A stretch of DNA of 64,000 bases from NCBI GenBank assembly GCA_030038275.1, contig JASHPG010000100.1, forward strand, positions 1 to 64,000. The letters run 5' to 3'. The notes below the pieces were generated by a model that had not been told where the DNA came from, searched no databases, and saw only the letters and a list, made by a program, of their open reading frames with translations. The stretch comes from Candidatus Acidiferrales bacterium (GTDB lineage: Bacteria > Acidobacteriota > Terriglobia > Acidiferrales > UBA7541). Within the stretch, counting starts at the first letter, position 1, and every line of letters begins with the position of its first letter. Of the stretch, positions 16,632-25,524 are shown piece after piece. Both the position numbers and the translations under genes were made by a program.

Positions 16632-17936
16632 TCAGCTTTTCTCGAAGCCCTTCCATTTTGAATAGACGCTATGCCCTGCATATCGAGCCCTGGAGCCTAA
16701 TTCGTGTTCAATTTCGAGCAGCCGGTTGTATTTCGAAACCCGCTCTCCGCGACAGACAGAGCCAGCCTTGATCTGGTGGACGTCGGTTGCAACGGCAAAA
16801 TCGGCGATGGTTGTGTCGTCCGTTTCGCCCGATCGGTGGGAGATAACGGTTGTATATCCATTGCGGCGGGCTAGCTCAATACAACGCAGTGTCTCGGTAA
16901 CTGTACCGATCTGATTCAGCTTGATCAGAATTGAATTGGCAATGCCGCATCGAATTCCGCGGGAGAGGATGTCGGGATTGGTTACGAAAATGTCGTCACC
17001 GACAAGCTGCACCCGGCTGCCTAGCTTTTCCGTGAGCAACGGCCAACCACCCCAGTCCTCTTCGGCCAACCCATCTTCCAATGAATAAATCTCCGGATAT
17101 CGCTCGATCCAGTCTGCCCACAAACGGATCATTTCACCGGGAGATTTCTTGGATTTATCTGACTTGCGAAACACGTAAGTTCCTTCCTCAAAAAACTCGC
17201 TCGCCGCTGGATCGAGGTTGATGGCTATACCAGAGCCGATGTTATAACCCGCCTTGTGAATGGCCGTCCGAAGGAGCTCCATGGCTTCCTCGTTTGAACG
17301 CAAGCGCGGAGCGAAGCCGCCTTCGTCCCCTACACTTGTGTCGTATCCTTTGACGTGCAAGATCTCTTTTAGAGCATGAAATGTTTCGGAGGCAGACCGC
17401 AGGGCATCAGCAAACGTCGGAGCTCCCACAGGAACGATCATGAACTCCTGGAAATCCACGTTGTTGTCGGCATGTCGGCCCCCGTTTAATACGTTAAACA
17501 TCGGAACCGGAAGGACGTAGTTTTCGCGAGGCGACAAATACTGGTAGAGTGCCTCTTTTCGCTCCGCGGCCACGGCTTTCGCAGCCCCGATGGAAACGCC
17601 GAGAATCGCGTTGGCCCCGAGCCGAGCCTTGTTCGTGGTGCCGTCCACAGCGACGAGTTTCGCGTCGAGCGCCTCTTGCTCGGATGGGTCCATTCCAATT
17701 ACCGCCGGCTGAATCACGTTGAGGACATTCTCGATCGCCTTGCGAACACCCTTTCCTCCGAATCGCTTCATGTCCCCGTCACGTAATTCCACAGCCTCAT
17801 TCTTCCCAGTGGAAGCTCCCGATGGGACTTTCGAGATACCTACTGCACCGCTGTCGAGCAACACAGCTACCTGGATCGTCGGGTTCCCGCGCGAATCCAG
17901 AATTTCTAAGGCGTCTAGGCTCACGATCTTTGACAT
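16632..17936 (-). CDS. eno: Enolase
   Basis: A 434-residue phosphopyruvate hydratase, converting 2-phosphoglycerate to phosphoenolpyruvate in glycolysis. Family motifs are intact: ILDSRGNPT near the N-terminus, [56 protein letters not shown] (catalytic Lys) and [18 protein letters not shown]. The start is ATG at 17934-17936 behind AGGA. The longer open frame adds 38 residues that overlap the upstream gene and are not enolase-like. Enolase is a classic fluoride target because Mg-fluoride-phosphate fills its active site. Extra enolase under a fluoride riboswitch is a known arrangement. It is the last gene of the riboswitch E operon. Confidence 0.97.
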   Translation of the reverse strand: MSKIVSLDALEILDSRGNPTIQVAVLLDSGAVGISKVPSGASTGKNEAVELRDGDMKRFGGKGVRKAIENVLNVIQPAVIGMDPSEQEALDAKLVAVDGTTNKARLGANAILGVSIGAAKAVAAERKEALYQYLSPRENYVLPVPMFNVLNGGRHADNNVDFQEFMIVPVGAPTFADALRSASETFHALKEILHVKGYDTSVGDEGGFAPRLRSNEEAMELLRTAIHKAGYNIGSGIAINLDPAASEFFEEGTYVFRKSDKSKKSPGEMIRLWADWIERYPEIYSLEDGLAEEDWGGWPLLTEKLGSRVQLVGDDIFVTNPDILSRGIRCGIANSILIKLNQIGTVTETLRCIELARRNGYTTVISHRSGETDDTTIADFAVATDVHQIKAGSVCRGERVSKYNRLLEIEHELGSRARYAGHSVYSKWKGFEKS

Positions 17937-17949
17937 TAGCGTTTTATCC

Positions 17950-18648
17950 TTATTGTGGAGGCATTCCCCCAGCTTGCAATACGGAGATGAGTTTTTGCTG
18001 AATGAAGCTTGCCACTGGCATTCGTCGAATCTTCTCAGCTGTCTTCCCAACGGGATATGAGTACGTGCGCAGGTGTACTCGGCCGTTGTCCCACACCCCG
18101 TAGCAAGCCTCTGGCTTTCCAGTCTTCGGCTGTCCGAGGCTTCCCGGATTCATGATGATGCGACCGTCAATGTAACGGACAAAAGGGATGTGCGTATGCC
18201 CGATAAGAATGATGTCCGCAGGGAGACGCGCGCAATCATCTTTCCACTTGTCGGACGCCTCGGTTCGATACTCATAGAGCGGGTCAGATGGCGTGGCGTG
18301 GCAGAGCAGGAAGAGAGTTCGGTCACGAACGATGTCGAGCTTTAGAGGAAAAGAGCAAAGATAGAGTCGCTGTTCCGAGGTAACGACTGCCTCAGTAAAT
18401 CGACGGGTTGCCTCCGCCATCTCTCGAAATTGCGGGGAGCATCGGGGATCGTCTCCGTAACCTATGCATTGGTCGTGATTCCCGCGAACAACAGCCGTGG
18501 CCTTGTCCCTTACCAAGTCTATGACCTCCTTCGGTTGCGGTCCGTAGTTAACCAAATCTCCCAATACCCACAACTCGTCGTACGACTCTGGAAAGGCTGA
18601 CAACGCGTCATAGTTTCCATGAACATCAGAGATAATCGCTATCTTCAT
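17950..18648 (-). CDS. Calcineurin-like metallophosphoesterase (YfcE/MJ0936 type)
   Basis: A 232-residue phosphoesterase with all metal motifs: [12 protein letters not shown] (D8, H10), [25 protein letters not shown] and [10 protein letters not shown]. These bind two metals and hydrolyse phosphodiester or phosphomonoester bonds. The start is ATG at 18646-18648, and upstream codons in the frame belong to the end of the pyrophosphatase region. The downstream enolase starts 13 bases after it. Substrate unknown: relatives act on nucleotides, NAD-type diphosphates or phosphoserine. Placed between two fluoride targets, it may repair or remove phosphate metabolites that build up in fluoride-stressed cells (inference). 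Confidence 0.85.
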   Translation of the reverse strand: MKIAIISDVHGNYDALSAFPESYDELWVLGDLVNYGPQPKEVIDLVRDKATAVVRGNHDQCIGYGDDPRCSPQFREMAEATRRFTEAVVTSEQRLYLCSFPLKLDIVRDRTLFLLCHATPSDPLYEYRTEASDKWKDDCARLPADIILIGHTHIPFVRYIDGRIIMNPGSLGQPKTGKPEACYGVWDNGRVHLRTYSYPVGKTAEKIRRMPVASFIQQKLISVLQAGGMPPQ

Positions 18649-18709
18649 TGAGTACCCCGCGCGAACGCTGAAATAGTATTTCCGAACGCACCCGTGTTCA
18701 GCCATCAGA

Positions 18710-19270
18710 TCAAATGCCAGTTCTAAAATACTTTTGAGCATACCTGTCCAAAGCCGATTGAATGACTGGGTGCGACGCACGGGATGGAAGGATTCCCTCA
18801 ACTTCGCCGGCCTTGTGATCGAGCGTGCCGGAGTCGGTGATCGCTATCAAACCCACTGCCCGCGCGGAAATTGAGGCCAACGGCACCACAGATTCCTGGC
18901 AAAGTACCAGAACGTCGAGTGGATCGCTGTCTTCCTTGAGTGTTTGCGGAATGAAACCAGAGTTCGCGGGATAATAAGCCGCTGAATAAAGGACTCGGTC
19001 TACTTTGCTCAGACCACGCGGCTTGTCGAGTTCATACTTCACATTGGACCCGAGCGGAATCTCGATAACGGTGCGAAACGCCTCGGGCACGTTATCACCC
19101 GCCTTCAAATCATGCCATGGATGAATCACGGCTTCACCGGTCGAAGGGCTGTCATCGGCGGTTGTCCGGAAAACGATGCTTTCGGTACGATCGACATTAG
19201 CGACTCCCCTGGTTGTACTTTGCCGCGATAATCCCGGATTTCCATTGTTTTCGATCACAAATTTTGTCAT
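18710..19270 (-). CDS. ppa: Inorganic pyrophosphatase, short C-terminus
   Basis: A 186-residue family I soluble pyrophosphatase, PPi to 2 Pi. It has the eukaryote/plant-like HPWHDL lead-in (50-55), KYELDKPRG (78-86), VLYSAAYYPANSGFIPQTL, EDSDPLDVLVL (113-123), and ITDSGTLDHK (144-153, keeping the metal-binding Asp and the Lys). After residue 153 only about 33 residues follow, and they do not look like the usual 55-60 residue tail containing the HFF-x-x-YK helix. So the C-terminus is truncated or diverged. The start is ATG at 19268-19270. It is 55 bases after the DnaB-like gene. Fluoride inhibits this enzyme family, and its genes are known fluoride-riboswitch partners. Confidence 0.88.
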   Translation of the reverse strand: MTKFVIENNGNPGLSRQSTTRGVANVDRTESIVFRTTADDSPSTGEAVIHPWHDLKAGDNVPEAFRTVIEIPLGSNVKYELDKPRGLSKVDRVLYSAAYYPANSGFIPQTLKEDSDPLDVLVLCQESVVPLASISARAVGLIAITDSGTLDHKAGEVEGILPSRASHPVIQSALDRYAQKYFRTGI

Positions 19271-19325
19271 TTTCTGGTCTGGTCCTCGCCTTCGCAGAAC
19301 AGCAGCTATTCCCAGAGATCGCGCT

Positions 19326-20882
19326 TTACCGTATCGCTTGCGTCTTCTCCACGGAATGCAGATGGCCCCCTCGAACGAGGAGGTGGAAAATCTCTTGCGC
19401 CCGCGCAAAACCTCGGAAATCTCCCCGAGATTCATCTTCCGGTTTGAAGTCCAGCTCCACAAATTTGTTTTCCCAAATAAAAAACGCATACTGGACGGCT
19501 TGACTAGCCTCGTCAGGGGCATCCCGATTCTTATCAATATGGAGATTTAGGATATCGATCTTGGGCATACCGGACTGCTGATTGACGAAACGGGTCGCAA
19601 GCAGATCAGCAAATTCCAAGGTCGCCGCCCAATCCTTGGACAGGATCATCGCGACATCCAGGTCGTATTCAATGTCGCCGCTCCCAGTGCAGTTGTGCAT
19701 TGTTGGTCGGCCTCGTGAAAGAAGCTCGTCGAGTTCCGCTTCTGGCCCAGGGTCTTCGTCGAGTCGGCATCCTTCCTTGTCGATCGATGAAATCGCGAGA
19801 ATGGGGCAGTTCAGCTCCAAGCTGAGGTCTGCGAGGCTCGTTGAAATTTCGTCGATCCTCGCTCGCGGGTCGGCCGGGGGATTGGGCAGCGGCACCTTTT
19901 GCAAATAATCGAGGAATATAACAATCCCATCCGTCCGAAAATCGTGCATCAGGTTGTACGCGGCGGCGCGGATGCGGTCCACAGTGTCTTTCCGCGATCC
20001 CTCCAACAAAAACACTTCCCGTCCATACTGGTGAATTCCATGCAGGCCTCTGGCCAGCACTTCCATCCCTTCCGACCCTGACTCCATATCTGAAGTCAGC
20101 ATCGTAGTGGGATTCATTCCGGACTCTTTCGCCAGCAGGCGCGCGGTCAATACTCGTTGCGTCTGCTCCCAGGAATAAAACAAGACAGGAATGTGGTGAT
20201 TCCAGGCGATATGGCTGGCGATGTGGAGCGCGAAATTCGTTTTACCACGTCGCGGAGCACCAGCGAGTCCATAATAAAATCCTGGCCGGAAGCCAGAGAG
20301 CAGTTGCGTTAGACGCTTGAACGGCGCGAGCGTGTAGCCCAGAAGAATCTGTTTCCCTTTCGGCCGATTTTTCGATTCCGCGACGATCGCGCGGACAGAG
20401 TCCCCGACTGGCCGGAGCTGTTTTCGCATTCGCTGCTTCTGGATATCCAACAGTTCTTGGATTGCTCCAGACGTGAACTCTGGCAACGACCGTTGTTCAG
20501 GCTGACGCTGCCTCGCGTACGATTCGAGTGAGGCGCCGAGCCTGAGCAACCGCTCTCTCGCTTGACGTTCCTTCAGCAAATCCAGGTACGAAAGCGCTTG
20601 GTCGAGCTGCGGACGCCGAAAGCAACCCATGTTGTCCAGATACTCCTTCACTTGCGGCGAGAAAACGCCTTGCTGTTCGAGTTTCGAGGCGAGGATTAGC
20701 AGGTCAATTGCGGAAAGACTTTGCTCCCGAATGGCCGAAAGTGCTTCAGCGATCAAACGAGCGGTAGCAGAGTGAAGTAACTGCGGGTGAAAACCCTCAT
20801 CGAGCACCTTCTCAAGTGAGTACCGATCAGCTGCGATTGCCGAGAGAAGCGCCATCTCGATGTCAACGCCTTCGGTTCCCAT
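19326..20882 (-). CDS. DnaB-like helicase-family ATPase
   Basis: A 518-residue protein with a DnaB layout: N-terminal helical domain (about 1-130, MALLSAIAADRYSLEKVLDEGF is DnaB-N-like), linker, then a RecA-fold ATPase domain with Walker A GAPRRGKT (208-215), an SWEQ strand and Walker B GIVIFLDYLQ (319-328). It lacks the DnaC/DnaG context of replicative helicase, and its C-terminal 150 residues contain a Pro/Glu-rich insert. The ATG at 20880-20882 overlaps the upstream Cys-rich gene by 20 bases, with GGGGGA as ribosome site. It is probably not the replicative helicase but an accessory paralogue. A role in DNA maintenance during fluoride stress, parallel to the MutS-like pair, is inference. 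Confidence 0.8.
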   Translation of the reverse strand: MGTEGVDIEMALLSAIAADRYSLEKVLDEGFHPQLLHSATARLIAEALSAIREQSLSAIDLLILASKLEQQGVFSPQVKEYLDNMGCFRRPQLDQALSYLDLLKERQARERLLRLGASLESYARQRQPEQRSLPEFTSGAIQELLDIQKQRMRKQLRPVGDSVRAIVAESKNRPKGKQILLGYTLAPFKRLTQLLSGFRPGFYYGLAGAPRRGKTNFALHIASHIAWNHHIPVLFYSWEQTQRVLTARLLAKESGMNPTTMLTSDMESGSEGMEVLARGLHGIHQYGREVFLLEGSRKDTVDRIRAAAYNLMHDFRTDGIVIFLDYLQKVPLPNPPADPRARIDEISTSLADLSLELNCPILAISSIDKEGCRLDEDPGPEAELDELLSRGRPTMHNCTGSGDIEYDLDVAMILSKDWAATLEFADLLATRFVNQQSGMPKIDILNLHIDKNRDAPDEASQAVQYAFFIWENKFVELDFKPEDESRGDFRGFARAQEIFHLLVRGGHLHSVEKTQAIR

Positions 20883-21669
20883 TGTCGGTTCCCCCTTCTG
20901 CCTGTTTCCTCCGCTGCGGGAATTGCCGTTCGAAACCTGTCAAGAACTGGATTGCACGCTCGACCGGGCCTCTTTCTCGGCCCAGAGGGTCCTCTCGGTG
21001 ATTCCAGTCATGTTTTCGAATGAACTCGTTCAGATCGGCTCGCAACTGTCGGAGGCGCATCTCAACACAAAAGCGAAGTTGCTCTTTGGAATCTGGCCTC
21101 TCCCAACGCTGAAGCGCTAACGTAACGTCGCGTAGGCAACGTGGAGATCGGTCCAATTTCTCTTTCCATATTTGTTTCTGCTGCAAATACTCCAGAATCT
21201 CAATTAAGGATTGTTTGCGTTCGGCGGAGTCGCGGCAAAACATGCAATCCGGACTCGGAAGGACCACTGGAGCTTTTGTTCTGCGCCGAAAGAAGAGCCG
21301 CGGTCCAGTACCCTGGAGATCTTTGGCGTCTGGCGAGGCTCCCAAGACGCGACCAATCAGGTTCTCGCACAGAATCGCTACCCCAATTCCGCTGGCTGGC
21401 CAGCACGCTTCCTCAACGCGCGTTGCAAGCCAGAAATGCCTAGCGCAGAAACCGCCACTCTCTACGAGTTGAACCCGGACCATTGACGACATCGTGGCTT
21501 CCCACAAGAACGAAAAAATCGCGTGGCGCTCGGCGTGGACTAGATTCGAGCAGATCAAACACTCCCCCTCGCGAAAACTCTCGCCGAGAGAGCTTTCCGT
21601 AAACCAATGCGAGATATTTGGTTGTTGCCCGCGGTTCACGTACCCCGCTCCAGTGTTTCTCAAACACAC
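20863..21669 (-). CDS. Cys-rich DUF6062-like protein
   Basis: A 268-residue protein with CLICSNL, GFCARHFW and CMFC motifs in the order CxxC...CxxH...CxxC, as in the other copies. A final CxxH is not obvious, so its second metal site may be incomplete. The GTG at 21667-21669 opens the frame, and another GTG at 21637-21639 (preceded by GGAG) may be the true start. The rest is charged and helical, ending in a long Arg/Lys-rich tail. It is the first gene of the riboswitch E operon, ahead of the DnaB-like ATPase, pyrophosphatase and enolase. No function is known for this family. Confidence 0.7.
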   Translation of the reverse strand: MCLRNTGAGYVNRGQQPNISHWFTESSLGESFREGECLICSNLVHAERHAIFSFLWEATMSSMVRVQLVESGGFCARHFWLATRVEEACWPASGIGVAILCENLIGRVLGASPDAKDLQGTGPRLFFRRRTKAPVVLPSPDCMFCRDSAERKQSLIEILEYLQQKQIWKEKLDRSPRCLRDVTLALQRWERPDSKEQLRFCVEMRLRQLRADLNEFIRKHDWNHREDPLGRERGPVERAIQFLTGFERQFPQRRKQAEGGTDNGNRRR

Positions 21670-21785
21670 CGATACAAATAATCGCAGTTACACAACATCA
21701 TGCCCAATAGGGCCAAGGCATGCGCCTGCTTGGAAACACATCAGTGGAATCTGCCGGTAAAGACATGACCCCGCGACAAGATTCC

Positions 21786-21848
21786 CTGTCAGGAGTCATC
21801 ATCTGTCCCGGTCTCAGGACAGCGGTTTAAGGCCGAACTCCTTGGCCT
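21786..21848 (-). ncRNA. Fluoride (crcB-motif) riboswitch E, upstream of the enolase operon
   Basis: Minus strand: GGCCAAGGAGTTCGGCC, TTAAAC, CGCTGTCC...GGGACAG, then ATGATGACTCCTGACAG. It is a complete crcB motif. Downstream GGGGTCAT (complement at 21765-21772) pairs with ATGACTCC through one G-T pair. Between them is the GACA...TGTC hairpin also seen in riboswitch D. It is about 120 bases before the first gene of the operon. Confidence 0.92.
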
Positions 21849-21856
21849 TCACAATG

Positions 21857-21884
21857 ATCTTACTGCAAGGTGCCGCAAAAGCAA
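21857..21884 (-). promoter_or_regulatory. Sigma70-type promoter of the enolase operon
   Basis: Minus-strand TTGCTT (21879-21884) and TAAGAT (21857-21862), 16-base spacer, with the aptamer starting about eight bases later. It is divergent from the promoter at 22041. Confidence 0.55.
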
Positions 21885-22040
21885 GTTTGTGCCCTCGAAT
21901 CTGTTACGCTAGGCGCACTCTTGGCTAGCGCGACGCATCATATTGATACTTTGCATTCGCTTGATTCTCCCAAACCATTGGCACGCAGAGCCAAGCTTCG
22001 AGCGGCGGCACCGGAACTGCGATTATCCAAATCACTCGGT

Positions 22041-22070
22041 TTGACTACCCTTCGGCTCTTTTTGCATAAT
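22041..22070 (+). promoter_or_regulatory. Strong sigma70-type promoter of the MutS-like operon
   Basis: TTGACT (22041-22046) and CATAAT (22065-22070), 18-base spacer. The expected start is at about 22077, right at the first aptamer bases. The boxes are the same as those of the crcB operon promoter at 13487. Confidence 0.72.
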
Positions 22071-22078
22071 TAAGTCGC

Positions 22079-22132
22079 GGGTGTTGGAGTTCGCCCTGAA
22101 TCGCCCCAGAGGGGGCAGATGACTCCTACGAG
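22079..22132 (+). ncRNA. Fluoride (crcB-motif) riboswitch F, upstream of the MutS-like operon
   Basis: Plus strand: GGGTGTTGGAGTTCGCCC, TGAAT, CGCCCC-AGAG-GGGGC, then AGATGACTCCTACG. It is nearly the same as riboswitch C on the other strand, except that the joining bases read TGAAT rather than TAAAC. Downstream GGAGTTATC (22147-22155) can pair with GATGACTCC to form an alternative hairpin. The leader then runs about 150 bases to the first MutS-like gene. Confidence 0.9.
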
Positions 22133-22303
22133 GGTTGCCTTGCTACGGAGTTATCTGTCTCGCTAATGAATTGTCCGGCGCGGTACGCCCTCCCTAAAGA
22201 GAACTGAAGCACGCAAGACAGCGCGATGCGTAGTGTGTGACGCGTTAAAGCCCGTTTAGGAGGCGCTGTCGCTGTTTCCGTTCGATTCTGTCGGCAGGAT
22301 GCG

Positions 22304-23842
22304 ATGAGCTTCGAGAGCATACTGTTTGAAGGCCCGCACGGACCAACAGACGCTAGCACAGTCGAGCCTCCGCCTTTTTTTCAGGACTTGAATCTCGATC
22401 AAGTCCTCACACGCATCACGAAGGGCCGAGAAGAATACGATCTCGCGCCTTTCTATTATTCGCCGCTTCGATGTCTCGCCACCGTGGCGTACCGCCAGGA
22501 GGTGATGCACGACCTAGAAAACAGAGCTCTAATGGATGCAATAAATTTGTTTTCCGGAAAAATGCACGAAATGCGTGCAGCCATTGCGCAATCAGACCAG
22601 CTCCATTATTACAAGTTCGCGATGGAGCGGCGGTTCCTAGTTGCGGCGCAAGTTTATTTCGAGGCGGTCGACGGCCTCCGGCAGGACTTGCATTCGCTCG
22701 GCATCAAATCTCGCGGGCTATGCGCATTCCGCGACTATCTTGACGAATACAGCTCTTCCACTGCGTTCCGCGATCGTGCCAGCCAAACGCAGGGATTGCT
22801 GTCGGATCTGTCCGAAATACGATATGCCGTCCTAATCAAGGGCGGTGCCGTTACCGTTCGCAACTATGAGGGCGAAGCCGATTACAGCGCCGCCGTCGAA
22901 GAAACATTCGAAAAGTTCCGGCGGGATTCCAAAAACGAGCATTGGGTCGAACTCCCACGGTGGGATGGCATGAACCATATCGAAGCCCAGATACAACGCG
23001 GAGTAGCCCTGCTCCATCCGGACGCCTTTCGTCGATTAGAGGAATTCTATAGCGCAAACCGAAACTTTTTGGATAACACGATCGCTCGTTTCGATCGCGA
23101 GGCCCAGTTTTACGTTGCGTATCTTAAGTTTGTGAACAAACTTCGGGCGGCCGGACTCAACTTTTGCGAGGCGCAGGTGTCGGCTACCTCGAAAAATGTC
23201 GGGGGGCGTGATTGCTTCGACGTGGCGCTCGCAGCAAAATTGCTCGATGAACAACAGAAAGTAGTCTGCAACGGCTTTTGTCTTCGCGATCCAGAGCGCA
23301 TCTTGGTCGTATCAGGCCCCAATCAAGGCGGCAAGACCACGTTTGCGCGCATGTTTGGCCAAATACACTATTTGGCTAGTCTGGGATGCCTCGTTCCGGG
23401 AAAAGAAGTTCGCGTCTTCTTATGCGACCAGCTTTACACGCATTTCGAAAGACGGGAACAAGCCACCAATCTCAGGGGCAAGTTGCAGGACGACCTTCTG
23501 CGCATTCACGCAATCCTCGAACAGGCAACCTCGAACAGCATCCTAATCATGAATGAAATTTTCTCTTCAACGACCCTCAAGGATGCTCTCTACTTGAGCA
23601 AGAAAATCCTGCAGCAGATTTCTGACCGGGACTTGCTCACCGTTTGCGTCACGTTTTTGGACGAATTGGCCTCCCTCAATCACAAAACCGTGAGCGTTGT
23701 CAGTATAATTGATCCAGTAAACCCAACGGTCCGCACATATAAATTGCAGCGGCAACCTGCGAACGGGCTGGCCTATGCGCTCGCAATCGCCGAGAAGTAC
23801 CACGTCACCTATGATTCTCTTCGCGAGCGGATTAAGTCATGA
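22304..23842 (+). CDS. MutS-family ATPase, first of a pair
   Basis: A 512-residue MutS-like protein with only the core-helical (MutS III/V) part: no mismatch-binding domain I. The ATPase shows Walker A GPNQGGKTT (338-346), and a Walker B in which the usual Asp-Glu reads Asn-Glu (residues 417-418, in ILIMNEIFSSTT). MutS genes are known partners of fluoride riboswitches, though why is unclear. The ATG at 22304 has AGGA upstream. It overlaps its partner gene by four bases (ATGA at 23839-23842), so the two may form a heterodimer like eukaryotic MutS pairs (inference). Confidence 0.88.
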   Translation: MSFESILFEGPHGPTDASTVEPPPFFQDLNLDQVLTRITKGREEYDLAPFYYSPLRCLATVAYRQEVMHDLENRALMDAINLFSGKMHEMRAAIAQSDQLHYYKFAMERRFLVAAQVYFEAVDGLRQDLHSLGIKSRGLCAFRDYLDEYSSSTAFRDRASQTQGLLSDLSEIRYAVLIKGGAVTVRNYEGEADYSAAVEETFEKFRRDSKNEHWVELPRWDGMNHIEAQIQRGVALLHPDAFRRLEEFYSANRNFLDNTIARFDREAQFYVAYLKFVNKLRAAGLNFCEAQVSATSKNVGGRDCFDVALAAKLLDEQQKVVCNGFCLRDPERILVVSGPNQGGKTTFARMFGQIHYLASLGCLVPGKEVRVFLCDQLYTHFERREQATNLRGKLQDDLLRIHAILEQATSNSILIMNEIFSSTTLKDALYLSKKILQQISDRDLLTVCVTFLDELASLNHKTVSVVSIIDPVNPTVRTYKLQRQPANGLAYALAIAEKYHVTYDSLRERIKS

Positions 23843-25389
23843 AAGTCCTACTCATGCACCGCGACAGGGATTTCGATCTGCCAAAAGAGCTCCCGCGGAA
23901 TACCTGGAATCGCAGGAACGAACACGATTTCGATTTGCCGGCAGACTCCCCATGGAACTCCAAGACCCTCACACAGGATCTGGACTTGGAAACGATCTGG
24001 AGCGCCATGGCGGAGCAAGATGACTTCCTGTTTGAAGTGGCCCGGAAGGCGTTTCTGGACGCGTTCGACAACGACATTGACACGGTCTTGTATCGGCAGC
24101 AGGTACTGAAAGATTGCCTTGAACACCGATTGGTCGTCGTCGACCTGTATAACGTCGCGGTCGAAGCGATTGTCAAAGGGAGAAAAACTTCGTGGGGTTT
24201 GACCAGTCACTATCCGAGCTCGATGCTATATGGGGCGACCGATACGCTACAAGTCTTTCTCGATATTCTCAGACGGCTGAGGGGCATTGCCGAGCAAAAC
24301 GCCAGTGCTTTCAAATCGGAAGGGTTCAAGGCGCTATTCTCGCGGCTCACGACCGAACTCAACGATGGCTATCTCGCCAGTATCGAGGATCATCTGGCCA
24401 TGTCCAAATTTCGCCAGGGAGTCCTTTTTAGTGCCCAACTCGGCGACAGCAACGAGTGCGCCAAATTGGTCCTGCGCAAGTCAGCTCAGGGAAAACAGCG
24501 TTGGTTTGAACGGATTTTTGGGAAAGGGCCACCTGCCTATACTTTCCATCTTCATGAACGCGATGAGGCGGGAGGAAGAATACTGTCGAATGTAAGGGAT
24601 CGGAGCATCAGCCGTGTGGCTGTTGCCCTCACCGAGTCCGCGGATCACATTTTAAGTTTTTTCACGATGCTGCGAGCGGAACTTGCATTTTATATCGGTG
24701 CCCTCAATCTCCGCGGGCGGTTGGCTGCGGCCGGAGGGCCGGTTTGCTTTCCAGTGCCAAGTCGTCCCGGGTCGCGTCAGCTTTGCTTTCACGAGCTGTA
24801 TGACGTATCTCTGTGCTTGCGGATGAAAAGCCGCGTCGTGGGGAACACAATCGATGCCACCGGCAAAAATCTCATCGTCATCACTGGGGCCAATCAGGGC
24901 GGAAAATCTACTTTTCTGCGTAGCGTCGGCCTCGCACAAATCATGATGCAATCCGGGCTATTCGTAGGTGCCGAGGCCTTTGAAGGAGAACTCTCTTCTG
25001 CAATGTGTACGCACTATAAACGCGAGGAAGACGCGACTATGAAGAGCGGCAAGTTTGACGAGGAGCTCGCCCGCATGAGCGAAATTGCGGATCACATTGT
25101 GCTCAACACGACAATTTTGTTCAACGAATCGTTTGCGGCAACCAACGAACGAGAAGGGGCCGAAATCGCCCGGCAGATCGTCTCGGCTCTGCTCGAAAAA
25201 GGCGTTCGAGTGTTTTACGTCACGCATATGTTCGAATTTCCGCGCAGCTTCTTCGATGCCAAAAGGGCAGACGCAACTTTCTTGCGTGCCGAACGGTTAC
25301 CGGACGGGACGCGCACCTTCAAATTGGCCGAGAGTGAGCCGCTGGAGACGAGTTACGGCGAGGATCTCTATCGGGAAATATTCCGGTAA
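23839..25389 (+). CDS. MutS-family ATPase, second of a pair
   Basis: A 516-residue MutS-like protein of the same layout: an N-terminal 330 residues of helices, then Walker A GANQGGKST (350-358), a serine-rich segment, and Walker B with Asn-Glu at 429-430 (ILFNESFAATNEREGAE) followed by VRVFYVTHMFEF as the usual histidine-switch region. No mismatch domain I. About equal in length to its partner, with clear divergence elsewhere. The shared Asp-to-Asn change in both Walker B motifs looks deliberate. It is second in the riboswitch F operon, 102 bases from the ORF-based start and 135 bases from the preferred start of the DUF211 gene. Confidence 0.88.
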   Translation: MKVLLMHRDRDFDLPKELPRNTWNRRNEHDFDLPADSPWNSKTLTQDLDLETIWSAMAEQDDFLFEVARKAFLDAFDNDIDTVLYRQQVLKDCLEHRLVVVDLYNVAVEAIVKGRKTSWGLTSHYPSSMLYGATDTLQVFLDILRRLRGIAEQNASAFKSEGFKALFSRLTTELNDGYLASIEDHLAMSKFRQGVLFSAQLGDSNECAKLVLRKSAQGKQRWFERIFGKGPPAYTFHLHERDEAGGRILSNVRDRSISRVAVALTESADHILSFFTMLRAELAFYIGALNLRGRLAAAGGPVCFPVPSRPGSRQLCFHELYDVSLCLRMKSRVVGNTIDATGKNLIVITGANQGGKSTFLRSVGLAQIMMQSGLFVGAEAFEGELSSAMCTHYKREEDATMKSGKFDEELARMSEIADHIVLNTTILFNESFAATNEREGAEIARQIVSALLEKGVRVFYVTHMFEFPRSFFDAKRADATFLRAERLPDGTRTFKLAESEPLETSYGEDLYREIFR

Positions 25390-25524
25390 GCGAGGAAGAC
25401 AGTCGCGAGCGGAAGGGCGTACCGTCCGCCATTGCCGACGGACTTTACTCGGGGCAGTAAGGGTCTGCTGCAAGTAGCAGCTTGAATCGGGATGCTGTCC
25501 CATCCTGTCCGAAACGGAGGCCAC

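Noticed and set aside
2138-22155. Recurring GGAGT...ACTCC sequences taken at first for mobile or REP-like repeats
   Set aside because: They are not identical copies; differences fall in stems and loops in a compensating manner, each sits before a gene on its own strand, and the pattern matches the fluoride aptamer.
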